In this document: positions 7,837 to 17,129 of the stretch, piece after piece
Position numbering within the stretch: position 1 is the first letter of the stretch
Layout: each line of letters begins with the position of its first letter
DNA from: Timonella sp031979385
GTDB lineage: Bacteria; Actinomycetota; Actinomycetes; Actinomycetales; Cellulomonadaceae
Length of the DNA stretch: 64,000 nucleotides
Assembly (NCBI GenBank): GCA_031979385.1
Contig: DALZEF010000013.1
Location: 1 to 64,000, forward strand
Direction: 5' to 3'
The notes under the pieces: model-generated
Databases searched by the model: none
Told to the model about the DNA's origin: nothing
Seen by the model: only the letters and a program-made list of their open reading frames with translations
Translations under genes and position numbers: made by a program

Positions 7837-8529
7837 CTAGCGGCGCATGACCCTGCGCGCCAGCCAGTTTCCAAAGAATTGCGCGAACTGGACGACGATG
7901 ATGATCGCGATCAGCGAGGCGAACGTGATCTCCCAGTTCATTCGCTGGTATCCATGCCTCAGTGCGAAGTCACCGATACCACCGGCTGCGATGACGCCGA
8001 CCATCGCGGACATGTCCATGATGCCGATGAACAGGAAGGTGTAGGCCAGGATGAGTGGCCCGAGAGCCTCAGGGATGACCACCGTGAAGATGACACGGAA
8101 CTTTGAGGCACCCATGGCCCGTGCGGCCTCGATAACGCCGGGGTCGAGTGACACCAGATTCTGTTCGACCAAGCGGGAGCACGCGAACAGTGCCATCAAT
8201 GACATCGCGAAGGCTGCCGCGTTGGGTCCCAGAGTCGTGCCGACGACCACACGTGTGAGCGGTCCGATTGCGACGAGGAAGATGATGAATGGGATTGGGC
8301 GAACCAAGTTCACCAAGAAGTTCAAGATTGTGAACACGACTGGGTTTGAGAACAGGTTCCCGGGTCGGGTCAGATACAGGCTCAAACCCAAGATCAAGCC
8401 GACGAGTCCACCCGCGAAGAGGGCTACGGCAACCATGAACATGGTGTCGCCGAGCGCACTCAGGAGTTCTGGGAACATCCGGTCCCAGTCGGTCTTACCC
8501 GAGCCGAAGAAAGTGAATACGGGGGTCAT
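7837..8529 (-). CDS. metI: Methionine ABC transporter permease MetI
   Basis: This is the membrane permease of the MetNIQ methionine importer. The 230-aa protein has five to six transmembrane helices and a binding-protein-dependent transport motif (EAARAMGASKFRVIFTVVIP, about residues 136-155), the loop that contacts the ATPase. Its ATG overlaps the metN stop (ATGA), so translation is coupled. Gene order on the minus strand is metQ-metN-metI, followed by a hairpin terminator. It is of normal family length. Confidence 0.95.
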   Translation of the reverse strand: MTPVFTFFGSGKTDWDRMFPELLSALGDTMFMVAVALFAGGLVGLILGLSLYLTRPGNLFSNPVVFTILNFLVNLVRPIPFIIFLVAIGPLTRVVVGTTLGPNAAAFAMSLMALFACSRLVEQNLVSLDPGVIEAARAMGASKFRVIFTVVIPEALGPLILAYTFLFIGIMDMSAMVGVIAAGGIGDFALRHGYQRMNWEITFASLIAIIIVVQFAQFFGNWLARRVMRR

Positions 8530-9734
8530 TTGTCGCCTCCGAGGAATCGAGCGGCTGGGTTGGCGGTGTTGTCGAGCGACTTAGCTGCGGCATCAAGCGC
8601 CACGTCGATGCGTGGTGTGTGCCCTGAGCTGTCTGTGCTCTCCTCGCCACCACTGTTGGCGGCCAAAGCTGCGTAACCGAAACCATCAATCGGATTGGCG
8701 GCCGTGCCCAGGTCAACAACATGGGTGTAGGTGCTCAGTGTTCTGATGAATGCTGCGATCGCTTCTTCCGTGCCCTCGAGTCCCCAGGTCAGCGAGCCAA
8801 ACGGCTGCTTTTTGATCTCGGAGATTCCGCCGTACACGATTCCACCGCGCACGTTGTTTTCGTGCAGTACATCTGTGATGCGGCGTCCGTATCCACCGTC
8901 TTGATGCACGAACACCGTGACCAGGCGTTCTGGGTGACGTTCTCGCAGACGTTCGAGCGTTTTAGGATCGGGTTTGTCCTTGATCGCTGTGGACACAAAC
9001 TTTTTGGTTGCATTGTGTTCCGGGTGGGAGAACATCTGATAGACGGTGCCCTCTTCCACGACCTTCCCGTTTTCCATGACTGCCACGCGATCGCAGATTT
9101 GCTTGACCACCTCCATCTCGTGGGTGATCACAACCACGGTGATCCCGAGTTCACGATTCACCTTGGCCAGTAGTTCAAGAACGTCGTTTGTGGTTTCCGG
9201 GTCGAGCGCCGAGGTGGACTCGTCTGCTAACAGGATCTTGGGACTGGTCGCAAGCGCCCTGGCGATGCCGACGCGCTGCTTTTGACCACCCGACAGTTGT
9301 GACGGATACGCCTTGGCCTTATCGGTCAGCCCTACGAACTCGAGCAGTTCGGCCACCCGTCGCTTTCGCTCAGCGCGGGGGACTCCCGCCACTTCGAGTG
9401 GATAGGCGACGTTACGGCTCACGGTTCGTGACTGCAGCAGGTTGAACTGCTGGAAGATCATGCCGATTTCGAGGCGCAGTTTGCGAAGGGCTGATTCGCC
9501 CAGGTTGGCGAGGTCATGCCCATCGACGATGACGTTTCCACCTGTAGCGGGCTCCAGCGCGTTGATCATGCGGACGAGGGTTGACTTTCCCGCGCCCGAG
9601 TAGCCGATCACGCCGTAGATCTCGCCCTGCTGGATCTGCAGGCTTACGCCATCAACCGCTTTGACTGTGCTCCCCTTGGACGAGAAGTACTTCTCAGCAT
9701 TCTTGAATTCCACAATGGTCGTGGACTGACTCAT
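8526..9734 (-). CDS. metN: Methionine ABC transporter ATP-binding protein MetN
   Basis: This ATPase drives methionine uptake and senses intracellular methionine. The 402-aa protein has Walker A GYSGAGKST (about 44-52), signature LSGGQKQRVGIARAL, Walker B ILLADEST, and a C-terminal NIL domain (about 265-345) that binds methionine for transinhibition. A further tail of about 40 residues past NIL is polar and unusual. The ATG at 9734 was preferred over an upstream in-frame ATG at 9764 because GGAG sits 5 bases before it. Its stop overlaps the metI start. Confidence 0.95.
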   Translation of the reverse strand: MSQSTTIVEFKNAEKYFSSKGSTVKAVDGVSLQIQQGEIYGVIGYSGAGKSTLVRMINALEPATGGNVIVDGHDLANLGESALRKLRLEIGMIFQQFNLLQSRTVSRNVAYPLEVAGVPRAERKRRVAELLEFVGLTDKAKAYPSQLSGGQKQRVGIARALATSPKILLADESTSALDPETTNDVLELLAKVNRELGITVVVITHEMEVVKQICDRVAVMENGKVVEEGTVYQMFSHPEHNATKKFVSTAIKDKPDPKTLERLRERHPERLVTVFVHQDGGYGRRITDVLHENNVRGGIVYGGISEIKKQPFGSLTWGLEGTEEAIAAFIRTLSTYTHVVDLGTAANPIDGFGYAALAANSGGEESTDSSGHTPRIDVALDAAAKSLDNTANPAARFLGGDK

Positions 9735-9827
9735 AAAGGCTCCGGTTTCCGTGACGGCATTCAACCTCCAACTTGGACAAATCTGCCACAGCTTCGGGAG
9801 GTCAGCAATCCCTTGTTACGCCGCAAA

Positions 9828-9867
9828 AGGCGGCACCCGCGCGGAACCGTCCGTGCGAGCGCCGCCT
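9828..9867 (-). terminator. Hairpin between metQ and metN
   Basis: AGGCGGC (9828-9834) pairs with GCCGCCT (9861-9867) around a GC-rich loop. It lies 15 bp past the metQ stop and about 95 bp before the metN start. It may attenuate transcription so that the binding protein is made in excess of the other subunits. Confidence 0.55.
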
Positions 9868-9881
9868 CATAAGCGAACTAC

Positions 9882-10805
9882 TTAGTTGTTTGCAGCTTTG
9901 AAGTCTGCTTCGATCTCGTCGAGGAAGCCTTCGAGCTCTGCGCCGCTCTGGTTTGCGACTGCCGCGGTGCCGCCGGAAGCCTCCAGAACACCTTCCTGGA
10001 TGACATCACGCTTGTAGATCTCTACGAGCTTTGCGTACAGTTCGCTGTCCTTCTCTGCATCACGTGCAACCCATACGTTGATGTATGGACGAGCGCCCTC
10101 GGCCTCAGCCGAGTCACGGTAGATCGCGTCGCCTGCCTCAAGGCCTGCGTCCTTGAGGAAGTCGTTGTTCACGATCGACGCCTCAACGTCCGGCAGCGAG
10201 ACAACCGTCTGGGCAGCGTCAACCGGGCGAACCGTTACCTTCGACTCAGGCAGGACATCGAGTTCGGTGGAGAACGCGGAACCACCGTCACGCAGTTCGA
10301 TCAAGCCGGCATCCTGGAGCACGAGCAGAGCACGCGACAGGTTGGTTGGGTCGTTTGGAACCGCGATCTCTCCACCGGTGATGGTGTCAACCGAGGTGTG
10401 CTTCTGCGAGTAGAGACCCAGTGGGTAAACAGCCGTCGCAGCGATTGGAGCAAGATCTTGACCAGCGTCAACGTTGTATCCTGCGAGGAACAGCAGGTGC
10501 TGGAACTGGTTGAGGTCGATTTCGCCCTCGGTCAGTGCGACATTTGGAATCGAGTATTCGCTGAAGTCGACAATCTCTACGTAGATGCCTTCCTTCTCTG
10601 CTTCCTCGACGAATACCGGCCAGTAGTCCTCTGCGCCGACGACACCGAGCTTTACTGGGTCTGCTTCGGTTCCCTTGGTGGAAGCCTGGGTGTCGTCGCC
10701 TGTGTTCTGTTCGCCCGAGTCTTGCGAGCACGCAGCGAGAGAGAACGCGAGGGTAGCGGCGGTCGCAAGCGCGACAACGGACTTGAATGGGGACTTACGG
10801 GTCAT
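9882..10805 (-). CDS. metQ: Methionine-binding lipoprotein MetQ
   Basis: This is the solute-binding lipoprotein of the methionine importer, anchored on the outer face of the membrane. The 307-aa protein starts with a basic signal (MTRKSPFKS), a hydrophobic stretch and a lipobox LAAC at about residue 27, then the NlpA/MetQ fold with VKLGVVGAEDYWPVF, an Asn-Gln-Phe-Gln substrate region and the NDPTN motif. ATG 10805 is preceded by GGAGAAAACC; an upstream in-frame ATG at 10841 is unlikely. It is the first gene of the operon, with a 784-bp gene-free region upstream. Confidence 0.95.
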   Translation of the reverse strand: MTRKSPFKSVVALATAATLAFSLAACSQDSGEQNTGDDTQASTKGTEADPVKLGVVGAEDYWPVFVEEAEKEGIYVEIVDFSEYSIPNVALTEGEIDLNQFQHLLFLAGYNVDAGQDLAPIAATAVYPLGLYSQKHTSVDTITGGEIAVPNDPTNLSRALLVLQDAGLIELRDGGSAFSTELDVLPESKVTVRPVDAAQTVVSLPDVEASIVNNDFLKDAGLEAGDAIYRDSAEAEGARPYINVWVARDAEKDSELYAKLVEIYKRDVIQEGVLEASGGTAAVANQSGAELEGFLDEIEADFKAANN

Positions 10806-11589
10806 GGTTTTCTCCAATGAATGTGCAGGGATCGCCTGCAAAGGCCCTGTGGGGCCGGCGGAACGTTGAATGGCTTACCAGCCATGCGAAACCCATTCTT
10901 CAGCGATCTTCACGTGGTTCTTCGCTCGCCAAATGGCATTCACGCTGAATGATGTGGATTCCTAGAACAGTGATGCCCTCAGAACGGGCAGCCACAGCGC
11001 AACCTGTGCCTGACTGTAAACGCAACAGCCAGCGCTCTTATCGAGTGTTTCCTCGATTCGGGTGGTCGTTAGTTACGACAACACCCGCTGAGCATTGAAT
11101 GCATAGCACAGCACATCTCGCGTGGCATGGTTGCCTGACGCGCTGAGACTGAGTGCTGTGTGCTGAACATGTTTCAATCATGAAGGGCTGGCCCATCAAA
11201 TATCCACCAGACGAGCGATCGTCTCATTATTCGAGCAATTATTAATCCATAATACCGGCATAAAGCGTTTAAATTAGGACATATCACCGCACTCGTGTTT
11301 CACATATCGAGACAAACATAGTGTGTGTTCGTCCCGCGCTACGGACATGAACCGACGGGGCACTCCCCACTCACAGCCATTGCCCTGAACAGAGACCTTC
11401 CGCGACGCGCGCCGTCCACTCAGAACGCAGGCTCTTCGCGATGGACCAGTCGCACGATAGGACAGCCCGTGCCTGAATGCCTCGCACTTTTCACCCGCCC
11501 TTCGCTTGCAAATCCCTAGCAACTCTCGAAAACGAACCGATTTGAGTAGGCAGGAAGCCCTAGAGGGCTATAAAACGAGGGGTATCAGC
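10806..11589. other. 784-bp divergent intergenic region, metQ / chemotaxis receptor
   Basis: No credible gene is seen. The minus-strand part is presumably the metQ leader. It holds a hairpin (GGGTG...CACCC with an inner GTCGT/ACGAC, about 11064-11090) but no SAM riboswitch core (no GGTGGAGGGA-like segment) that I could find. The plus-strand part holds the promoter of the chemotaxis receptor. It is AT-richer around 11200-11310. Confidence 0.6.
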
Positions 11590-13230
11590 ATGCCAGTACA
11601 CGACAGTGAAGTCACCGGAAACGCCGAGCGACCAGCGCGGAACGGGCTGGCCTGGTTCAAAGACCGCGGCATTCGTACAAAGATCCTTGCTCTTGCAGTC
11701 ATGGCTGTCGTTATCTCAACGGGCGTCGGCGTATTCACTTTGGTGCAACTACGACAGGTCGCAGACGAAACCCACACACTCTCCGACATCGTGACGAATG
11801 TCCAAACACCCCTACAAGTTGTTCACCAAGGACAATTAAAGGGCCGAATGATCGCAGCGCAACTCGCTGCCGTAGAGTCCGACTCTGAACGACAAGTATG
11901 GCTAGGCGAACAAGTAGATAATGATGCGGAAGTTGACGAGGGAATCGCGGCGTTTGAAGCAGGAGGCGGAGCTGTAACCACCGAGTGGAGCACATTCCTG
12001 CCTGCATACAGCGAATGGCGACAAGCACGCGACTCCCAATTGGTTCCCGCAGCAATGTCAGGTAACCGCAGCGAATATCAACGCGTGCTGCAACAGGTTA
12101 CCGAACCACTAAAAGACACCTATGTAGACGCACTCGATGCCGTTGCAGCCGAGATCGACGCGTACATCGAATCGATGAGCGACGCTGCCACTTCCAAGGC
12201 AAACAGTGCCGTCGTGATCGTCGTGATCGTACTGCTCGCTGCTGCAGTCATACTCATTTTGATCGCACTGTTCGTCGGAAACACGGTGCGCAGTGCCGCA
12301 GCCTCCGTTCAGAATGCCCTGACCAGGATGGCGGACGGCGACCTGACAGCTGAGGCCCCAGTTGACTCGGCTGACGAACTTGGAGAAATGGCGCGCTCCC
12401 TCTCGACAACCCAAAGCGCGTTGCGTGCGACACTTGCTGCGGTGTCAGAAACAGCCACAAACGTGGCTGCAGCTTCCGAACAATTGTCCGCCGCCTCGTC
12501 GCAAATCTCTGCTGGAGCTGACGAGACGACCGCCCAGGCGGGAGTCGTCGCCTCAGCCGCAGAACAGGTTTCCCGCAACGTACAGACCGCAGCCGCAGGT
12601 GCTGAGGAGATGGGTGCCTCAATCCGCGAGATCGCGCAGAACGCCTCTGAAGCGGCCCGTGTTGCCGGGCAGGCAACAGAAGTCGCCAAGGTGACAAACA
12701 GCCAGGTCACAAGGCTCGGGGACTCGTCGGCTGAAATTGGCAATGTCATCAAGGTCATCACAAGTATCGCGGAACAGACGAACCTGCTGGCTCTCAACGC
12801 AACCATTGAGGCAGCGCGCGCCGGCGAGGCAGGTAAGGGCTTCGCTGTCGTCGCCGGTGAGGTCAAGGAACTCGCTCAGGAGACCGCTAAAGCAACCGAG
12901 GACATCGCACGCCGTGTTGAAGCGATTCAACAAGACACGACGGGCGCCGTCAGCGCAATCGGTCAGATCTCCGAGATCATCGCGAACATCAACGAGTACC
13001 AGCTGACAATCGCGTCGGCCGTTGAGGAACAGACCGCCACGACGAGCGAAATGGCCGGCTCGGTCACCGAGGCTGCGACTGGCTCGGGTGAGATCGCCGC
13101 GAACATCACCGGAGTCGCCGAATCCGCGTCTGCGAGTTCGCAGACCCTCGGCGAGATGGGAAGTTCGATCCAAGAACTCGCGCAGATGGCGACTGAACTA
13201 CGCAACCGCGTCAGCGCCTTCAAGTTCTGA
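11590..13230 (+). CDS. Methyl-accepting chemotaxis protein
   Basis: This transmembrane receptor signals to CheA/CheW. The 546-aa protein has TM1 (about 32-54), an extracellular four-helix-bundle-like sensor (about 55-200), TM2 (about 207-232), a HAMP domain (about 233-285) and a coiled-coil signalling domain. The signalling domain contains the conserved hairpin tip around EQTNLLALNATIEAARAGE (about 395-413). ATG 11590 has GAGGGG upstream. No other chemotaxis or flagellar gene is in the window, so it is an orphan receptor here. It implies a motile host. Ligand unknown. It ends 3 bp before the convergent reductase gene. Confidence 0.95.
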   Translation: MPVHDSEVTGNAERPARNGLAWFKDRGIRTKILALAVMAVVISTGVGVFTLVQLRQVADETHTLSDIVTNVQTPLQVVHQGQLKGRMIAAQLAAVESDSERQVWLGEQVDNDAEVDEGIAAFEAGGGAVTTEWSTFLPAYSEWRQARDSQLVPAAMSGNRSEYQRVLQQVTEPLKDTYVDALDAVAAEIDAYIESMSDAATSKANSAVVIVVIVLLAAAVILILIALFVGNTVRSAAASVQNALTRMADGDLTAEAPVDSADELGEMARSLSTTQSALRATLAAVSETATNVAAASEQLSAASSQISAGADETTAQAGVVASAAEQVSRNVQTAAAGAEEMGASIREIAQNASEAARVAGQATEVAKVTNSQVTRLGDSSAEIGNVIKVITSIAEQTNLLALNATIEAARAGEAGKGFAVVAGEVKELAQETAKATEDIARRVEAIQQDTTGAVSAIGQISEIIANINEYQLTIASAVEEQTATTSEMAGSVTEAATGSGEIAANITGVAESASASSQTLGEMGSSIQELAQMATELRNRVSAFKF

Positions 13231-13233
13231 CGG

Positions 13234-14652
13234 CTAGGAGGGACGTCCGTAGGCCTCGAGAAGCCGCAACCACACCTCACTGATTGTGGGATAGGCCGGG
13301 ACCGCATGCCACAACCTGTCGATCGGCACCTCGCCGACAATGGCGATTGTGGCCGAGTGGAGGAGTTCCGCGACGTCCTGGCCCACGAACGTCGCGCCGA
13401 CGAGAACACCGCGATCCTCATCAACCACGATTTTCGCGTGACCCGCATACCCGTCTGCGTAAAGTGAGGCCCCGGCGACCGAGCCGAGGTCATACTCGAC
13501 AGCACGTACGTTTGTGCCAGCCTTACGTGCCTGCCTCTCGGTCAAGCCAACGCTTGCGATCTCAGGATCCGTGAACACCACTCTGGGCACTGCGGGCCCA
13601 TCGGCCGTCGCAACGTGTTGGCCCCAGGGAGCATCCCGAACCGGCGCACTCCTCAAGCGCGCCGCGATAACCTCACCCGCTGCGCGTGCCTGGTATTTGC
13701 CCTGGTGCGTCAACAGCGCGCGTCCATTTACATCGCCTACCGCATACAGCCAGTCAGTGCCCGACACAAGCATCGTGTCATCGACCGTGAGATCCGGGTC
13801 CACCCCAACAGTCTCCAATCCGAGATCACGTACGTTCGGCTGACGCCCGGTGGCAACCAACACCTCATCAGAATGGAGTTGAAACCCACCTTCCAGCTCA
13901 ACCGTGACGGTACCATCTTCACCGCGGTTCACGCGTGCAACAGTTACCCCGAGACGCACATCTATGCCCTCGTCACGCAGAGAGTCCGCGAGGTAGTCGC
14001 CCACGAACGGTTCCTCGCGCGCAAGGAGGGCAGCACTCCGAGACAAGAGACTCACCTGAGCCCCGAGAGACGAGAATGCCAAGGCAAGTTCGATGCCCGC
14101 AACGCCGCCACCGATCACGATGAGACGCTCGGGAACCCGGTCAGTTGCAGTTGCCTCTCTGGTTCCCCACGGCTTGGCCCCATCCAGACCAGGTATCTGC
14201 GGCAGGACGGGAGAAGACCCCGTGGCCAAGGCAACGGCACGCGCCGAGTAGACGCGCTCCCCCACCTGAACCCGGCCGGGACCGACCAAACGTCCGTATC
14301 CGCGAATCAAGTCGATTCCGGCCGAATCAACCCATTCGGCCTGGCCATCGTCCTGCCAATTGCTGGTGAAAGAGGTGCGCCGGGCCAGAACTGCTTCGGC
14401 ATCCACACGCTCGCCGATGGCCTCGCGCGCACCGGCCAGACGCCGCGCCGCGCGGAGTGCCTGACCACTTCGCAGGAGCGCCTTTGACGGCATACATGCC
14501 CAGTAGGAGCATTCGCCACCGACAAGGTCCGACTCCACGATGGCGACACGCAGGCTACGTTTGGCCGCATAGTCGGCAACATTCTCACCGACGGCTCCAC
14601 CGCCGATAACGATCAGATCGTAGTCGTCTGTTGCACTGTCAGTCTGCTTCAT
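13234..14652 (-). CDS. NAD(P)/FAD-dependent disulfide oxidoreductase
   Basis: This flavoprotein belongs to the dihydrolipoamide dehydrogenase/mercuric reductase family. The 472-aa protein has the FAD-binding GGGAVGENVA (about 17-26), redox-active disulfide CSYWAC (CX4C, about 46-51), an NAD-binding GGGVAGIELAL, an FAD Asp region (YAVGDVNGRALLTH) and a C-terminal dimerisation domain with HAVPAYPTISE, which resembles the catalytic His-Glu dyad. The SYWAC disulfide differs from the LNVGC of true lipoamide dehydrogenases, so it is probably a mycothiol-, mercury- or quinone-linked reductase of unknown substrate. ATG 14652 has GGAGG 7 bases upstream. Confidence 0.88.
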   Translation of the reverse strand: MKQTDSATDDYDLIVIGGGAVGENVADYAAKRSLRVAIVESDLVGGECSYWACMPSKALLRSGQALRAARRLAGAREAIGERVDAEAVLARRTSFTSNWQDDGQAEWVDSAGIDLIRGYGRLVGPGRVQVGERVYSARAVALATGSSPVLPQIPGLDGAKPWGTREATATDRVPERLIVIGGGVAGIELALAFSSLGAQVSLLSRSAALLAREEPFVGDYLADSLRDEGIDVRLGVTVARVNRGEDGTVTVELEGGFQLHSDEVLVATGRQPNVRDLGLETVGVDPDLTVDDTMLVSGTDWLYAVGDVNGRALLTHQGKYQARAAGEVIAARLRSAPVRDAPWGQHVATADGPAVPRVVFTDPEIASVGLTERQARKAGTNVRAVEYDLGSVAGASLYADGYAGHAKIVVDEDRGVLVGATFVGQDVAELLHSATIAIVGEVPIDRLWHAVPAYPTISEVWLRLLEAYGRPS

Positions 14653-14884
14653 GATGCCTTCCTCCGGAGAATCGCACCCAACCGAACGGCCGAGACCAAG
14701 AAGAATACTCCGCCGAGGATTGCACAGCCACCGATACGTGTACTGTGGCCCGAGAACGAGCAATGCAAGCACCCAGTCACGGACTCAATGCAGGAGAACT
14801 CGTTGAGCTAGGTGCTCGCTGCGATAAACTGCGTTGGATGCTGGGTAACAAAGCGAAGACCAAAACAACACGCCGGGGCACCGC

Positions 14885-15706
14885 ATGATTGAGTTCAAGC
14901 AAATCACCAAGCAGTTTCCAGATGGCACGGTCGCAGTCGATGAGTTCGATCTCGTTGTTCCGTCCCGTCAGATCACCGTCCTTGCGGGTTCCTCCGGATG
15001 CGGGAAGACCACACTGTTGCGTATGGTGAACCGGATGGTTGAACCAACAACGGGGAGCATTCTCATCGACGGCAAGGACGTGAAAGACGAGCCTCCCGTC
15101 CAGTTGCGCCGACGGATCGGATACGTCATGCAAAATGCGGGTCTCCTCCCCCACTTCACGATCGCAGACAACATCGCGACCGTTCCGCGGCTTCAAGGGC
15201 AGTCACGTGCCGCAGCACGCAGCCGCGCGCTTGAACTGCTGGAAACAGTGGGATTGGAGCCACATCTGGCAGACCGGTACCCACATCAGTTGTCGGGCGG
15301 ACAGCAGCAACGAGTGGGCGTGGCCCGTGCGCTTGCTTCGGATCCGAACATACTGCTGATGGATGAGCCCTTCGGTGCCGTAGACCCCATCGTGCGCACC
15401 GAACTGCAGCAGGAACTATTGCAACTACAGCGGGAACTGGGCAAGACCGTCATCTTTGTCACCCACGATATCGATGAGGCCTTCCTGCTCGGAGATCAGG
15501 TTGTCATCCTCGCGGCAGGAGCTCAGAAACTACAGGTGGGGACTCCAAACGAGATTTTGGAGAATCCCGCAAGTGACTTCGTTGCTTCATTCATCGGCGC
15601 TGGACGGGGCAAACGAGTCCTGCGCATCAAGCAGACCGAAACGGGGCCGGTGGTGGTCGACGCAGACGGCAGAACTCAAGGCATCCTCTCCGGCGATGAG
15701 CAATGA
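14885..15706 (+). CDS. Osmoprotectant ABC transporter ATP-binding protein
   Basis: This ATPase of a glycine betaine/carnitine/choline (OpuC/ProV-type) importer is 273 aa with Walker A AGSSGCGKTT (about 34-43), signature LSGGQQQRVGVARAL, and Walker B ILLMDEPFGAVDP. It lacks the C-terminal CBS pair found in many ProV/OpuCA proteins, so ionic-strength sensing through CBS is not expected. It starts a four-gene operon: ATPase, permease, permease, binding protein. Its end overlaps the next gene's start by 11 bp. Confidence 0.92.
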   Translation: MIEFKQITKQFPDGTVAVDEFDLVVPSRQITVLAGSSGCGKTTLLRMVNRMVEPTTGSILIDGKDVKDEPPVQLRRRIGYVMQNAGLLPHFTIADNIATVPRLQGQSRAAARSRALELLETVGLEPHLADRYPHQLSGGQQQRVGVARALASDPNILLMDEPFGAVDPIVRTELQQELLQLQRELGKTVIFVTHDIDEAFLLGDQVVILAAGAQKLQVGTPNEILENPASDFVASFIGAGRGKRVLRIKQTETGPVVVDADGRTQGILSGDEQ

Positions 15707-16388
15707 TATGGGTTGGGCATTAGACAACCTCAGCCTCATCGGCGCGCTGACGCTCGATCATCTGCGCCAGAGCCTCATGGCAATCGCATCGGGGTTTGCT
15801 CTGTCCCTCCCGCTCGGGTGGGCCGCATGGCGGTATAAGCGCATCCGCGCAGTTGTCCTCAGCGGCACTGGCTTGCTCTACACGATTCCGTCGCTCGCGA
15901 TGCTGCTCATCCTGCCGCTCATCATAGGATTCCCGGCTACGAGCGAGATCAATCTGGTGGTCGCCCTGACAATTTATGCGATTGCGATTATGGTGCAGTC
16001 GGTTGCAGATGGACTCAGTTCGGTTGATCCAGATACACGACGAGCGGCCATGGCGCTCGGGTATGGTCCCGTACGCAGGTTCTGGGGGGTCGATCTGCCT
16101 CTGGCAGGTCCCGTCATCGTTTCGGGCTTACGAGTAGCCGCGGTCAGCACGATCGCCCTCGCGACTGTTGGGATTCTGGTGGGGGTCACCAACCTCGGCT
16201 ATCTGTTCACGAACGGTTTGCAGCGCCGGATCATCGCCGAGGTGTGCACGGGGCTCGTGGTTGTCGCCCTCCTCGCCTTGGTCATCGACCAACTCATCGT
16301 TGCCGCGGGACGTCTCCTCATGCCATGGACTCGTAGCAGTCGGGCTGTGGCGCACTCTAGGTCTCGCTCGAAGGACCTGTCCGCATGA
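15696..16388 (+). CDS. Osmoprotectant ABC transporter permease (first)
   Basis: The 230-aa inner-membrane permease of the OpuC-type importer has about five to six helices and the transport inner-membrane motif RRAAMALGYGPVRRFWGVDLP (about 110-130). ATG 15696 overlaps the ATPase gene; an in-frame ATG at 15708 just after the ATPase stop is an alternative. Its stop overlaps the next permease start (ATGA). It is related to, but distinct from, the second permease, as in opuCB/opuCD pairs. Confidence 0.9.
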   Translation: MSNDMGWALDNLSLIGALTLDHLRQSLMAIASGFALSLPLGWAAWRYKRIRAVVLSGTGLLYTIPSLAMLLILPLIIGFPATSEINLVVALTIYAIAIMVQSVADGLSSVDPDTRRAAMALGYGPVRRFWGVDLPLAGPVIVSGLRVAAVSTIALATVGILVGVTNLGYLFTNGLQRRIIAEVCTGLVVVALLALVIDQLIVAAGRLLMPWTRSSRAVAHSRSRSKDLSA

Positions 16389-17119
16389 ATCTCTTGACCG
16401 ATGCCTTTCGTTGGATACTCGCGTCCGAACAGTGGCAGGGATCCAATGCGCTACACGTGCTGTTGCTACAGCATTTAACTTTCACCGTCCTTGCCGTCGC
16501 AGGAGCCGCGCTCATTGCGGTGCCAGCCGGTTGGGCCATCGGTCATACCGGCCGCGGACGCGAGATCTCCGTTGGCCTTTCCGGAGCAGCCCGCGCCGTT
16601 CCCTCCTTCGGCCTGCTCATCCTGTTGGTACTCGTCTTTGGGGTAACGCAGAAGAGCGAGGCGGCCCTCGTGACGTTCGTTGTCCTCGCCATCCCCTCCC
16701 TACTCGCTGGAGCCTACTCCGGCATTGAGGCAATCGACCGGTCAGTTATCGATTCTGCCCGCGCAATCGGAATGTCTGAGCGGCAGATCTTGTTCCGAGT
16801 AGAGATTCCGCTGGGGCTCCCACTGCTCATCGGTGGGATTCGCTCGGCCATGTTGCAGGTCATCGCGACCGTGACGATCGCCGCTTACGTCAATCTGGGT
16901 GGCCTTGGCCTACCCATCATCACAGGACTTGCCCTACGACGTTACGACATGGTCCTTGGCGGCGCACTACTGGTTGCCCTCCTGGCGCTGGTCATTGACG
17001 GCCTGCTCACATTGATGCAACGCATGTCGGTGCCACGAGGACTGCGATCCACCGTTCACGGAGTCTCGAACGCACAACAGGCTCCCGCTCTCCGTTCCAC
17101 TCGTGCAAACAACTCCTAA
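16385..17119 (+). CDS. Osmoprotectant ABC transporter permease (second)
   Basis: This 244-aa permease is the partner of the preceding one. Motifs include ARAVPSFGLLILLVLVFG in the early helices and DSARAIGMSERQILFRVEIP (about 121-140), which docks with the ATPase. About six helices are visible. Translation is coupled through the 4-bp ATGA overlap with the first permease. The binding-protein gene follows after 10 bp. Confidence 0.9.
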   Translation: MNLLTDAFRWILASEQWQGSNALHVLLLQHLTFTVLAVAGAALIAVPAGWAIGHTGRGREISVGLSGAARAVPSFGLLILLVLVFGVTQKSEAALVTFVVLAIPSLLAGAYSGIEAIDRSVIDSARAIGMSERQILFRVEIPLGLPLLIGGIRSAMLQVIATVTIAAYVNLGGLGLPIITGLALRRYDMVLGGALLVALLALVIDGLLTLMQRMSVPRGLRSTVHGVSNAQQAPALRSTRANNS

Positions 17120-17129
17120 GGAGAAACCG

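Noticed and set aside
10842..11250. SAM riboswitch upstream of metQ
   Set aside because: A CTTATCGAG-like stretch exists near 11036 but on the opposite strand to metQ, and the conserved SAM core (GGTGGAGGGA, GGCAACC) is missing.
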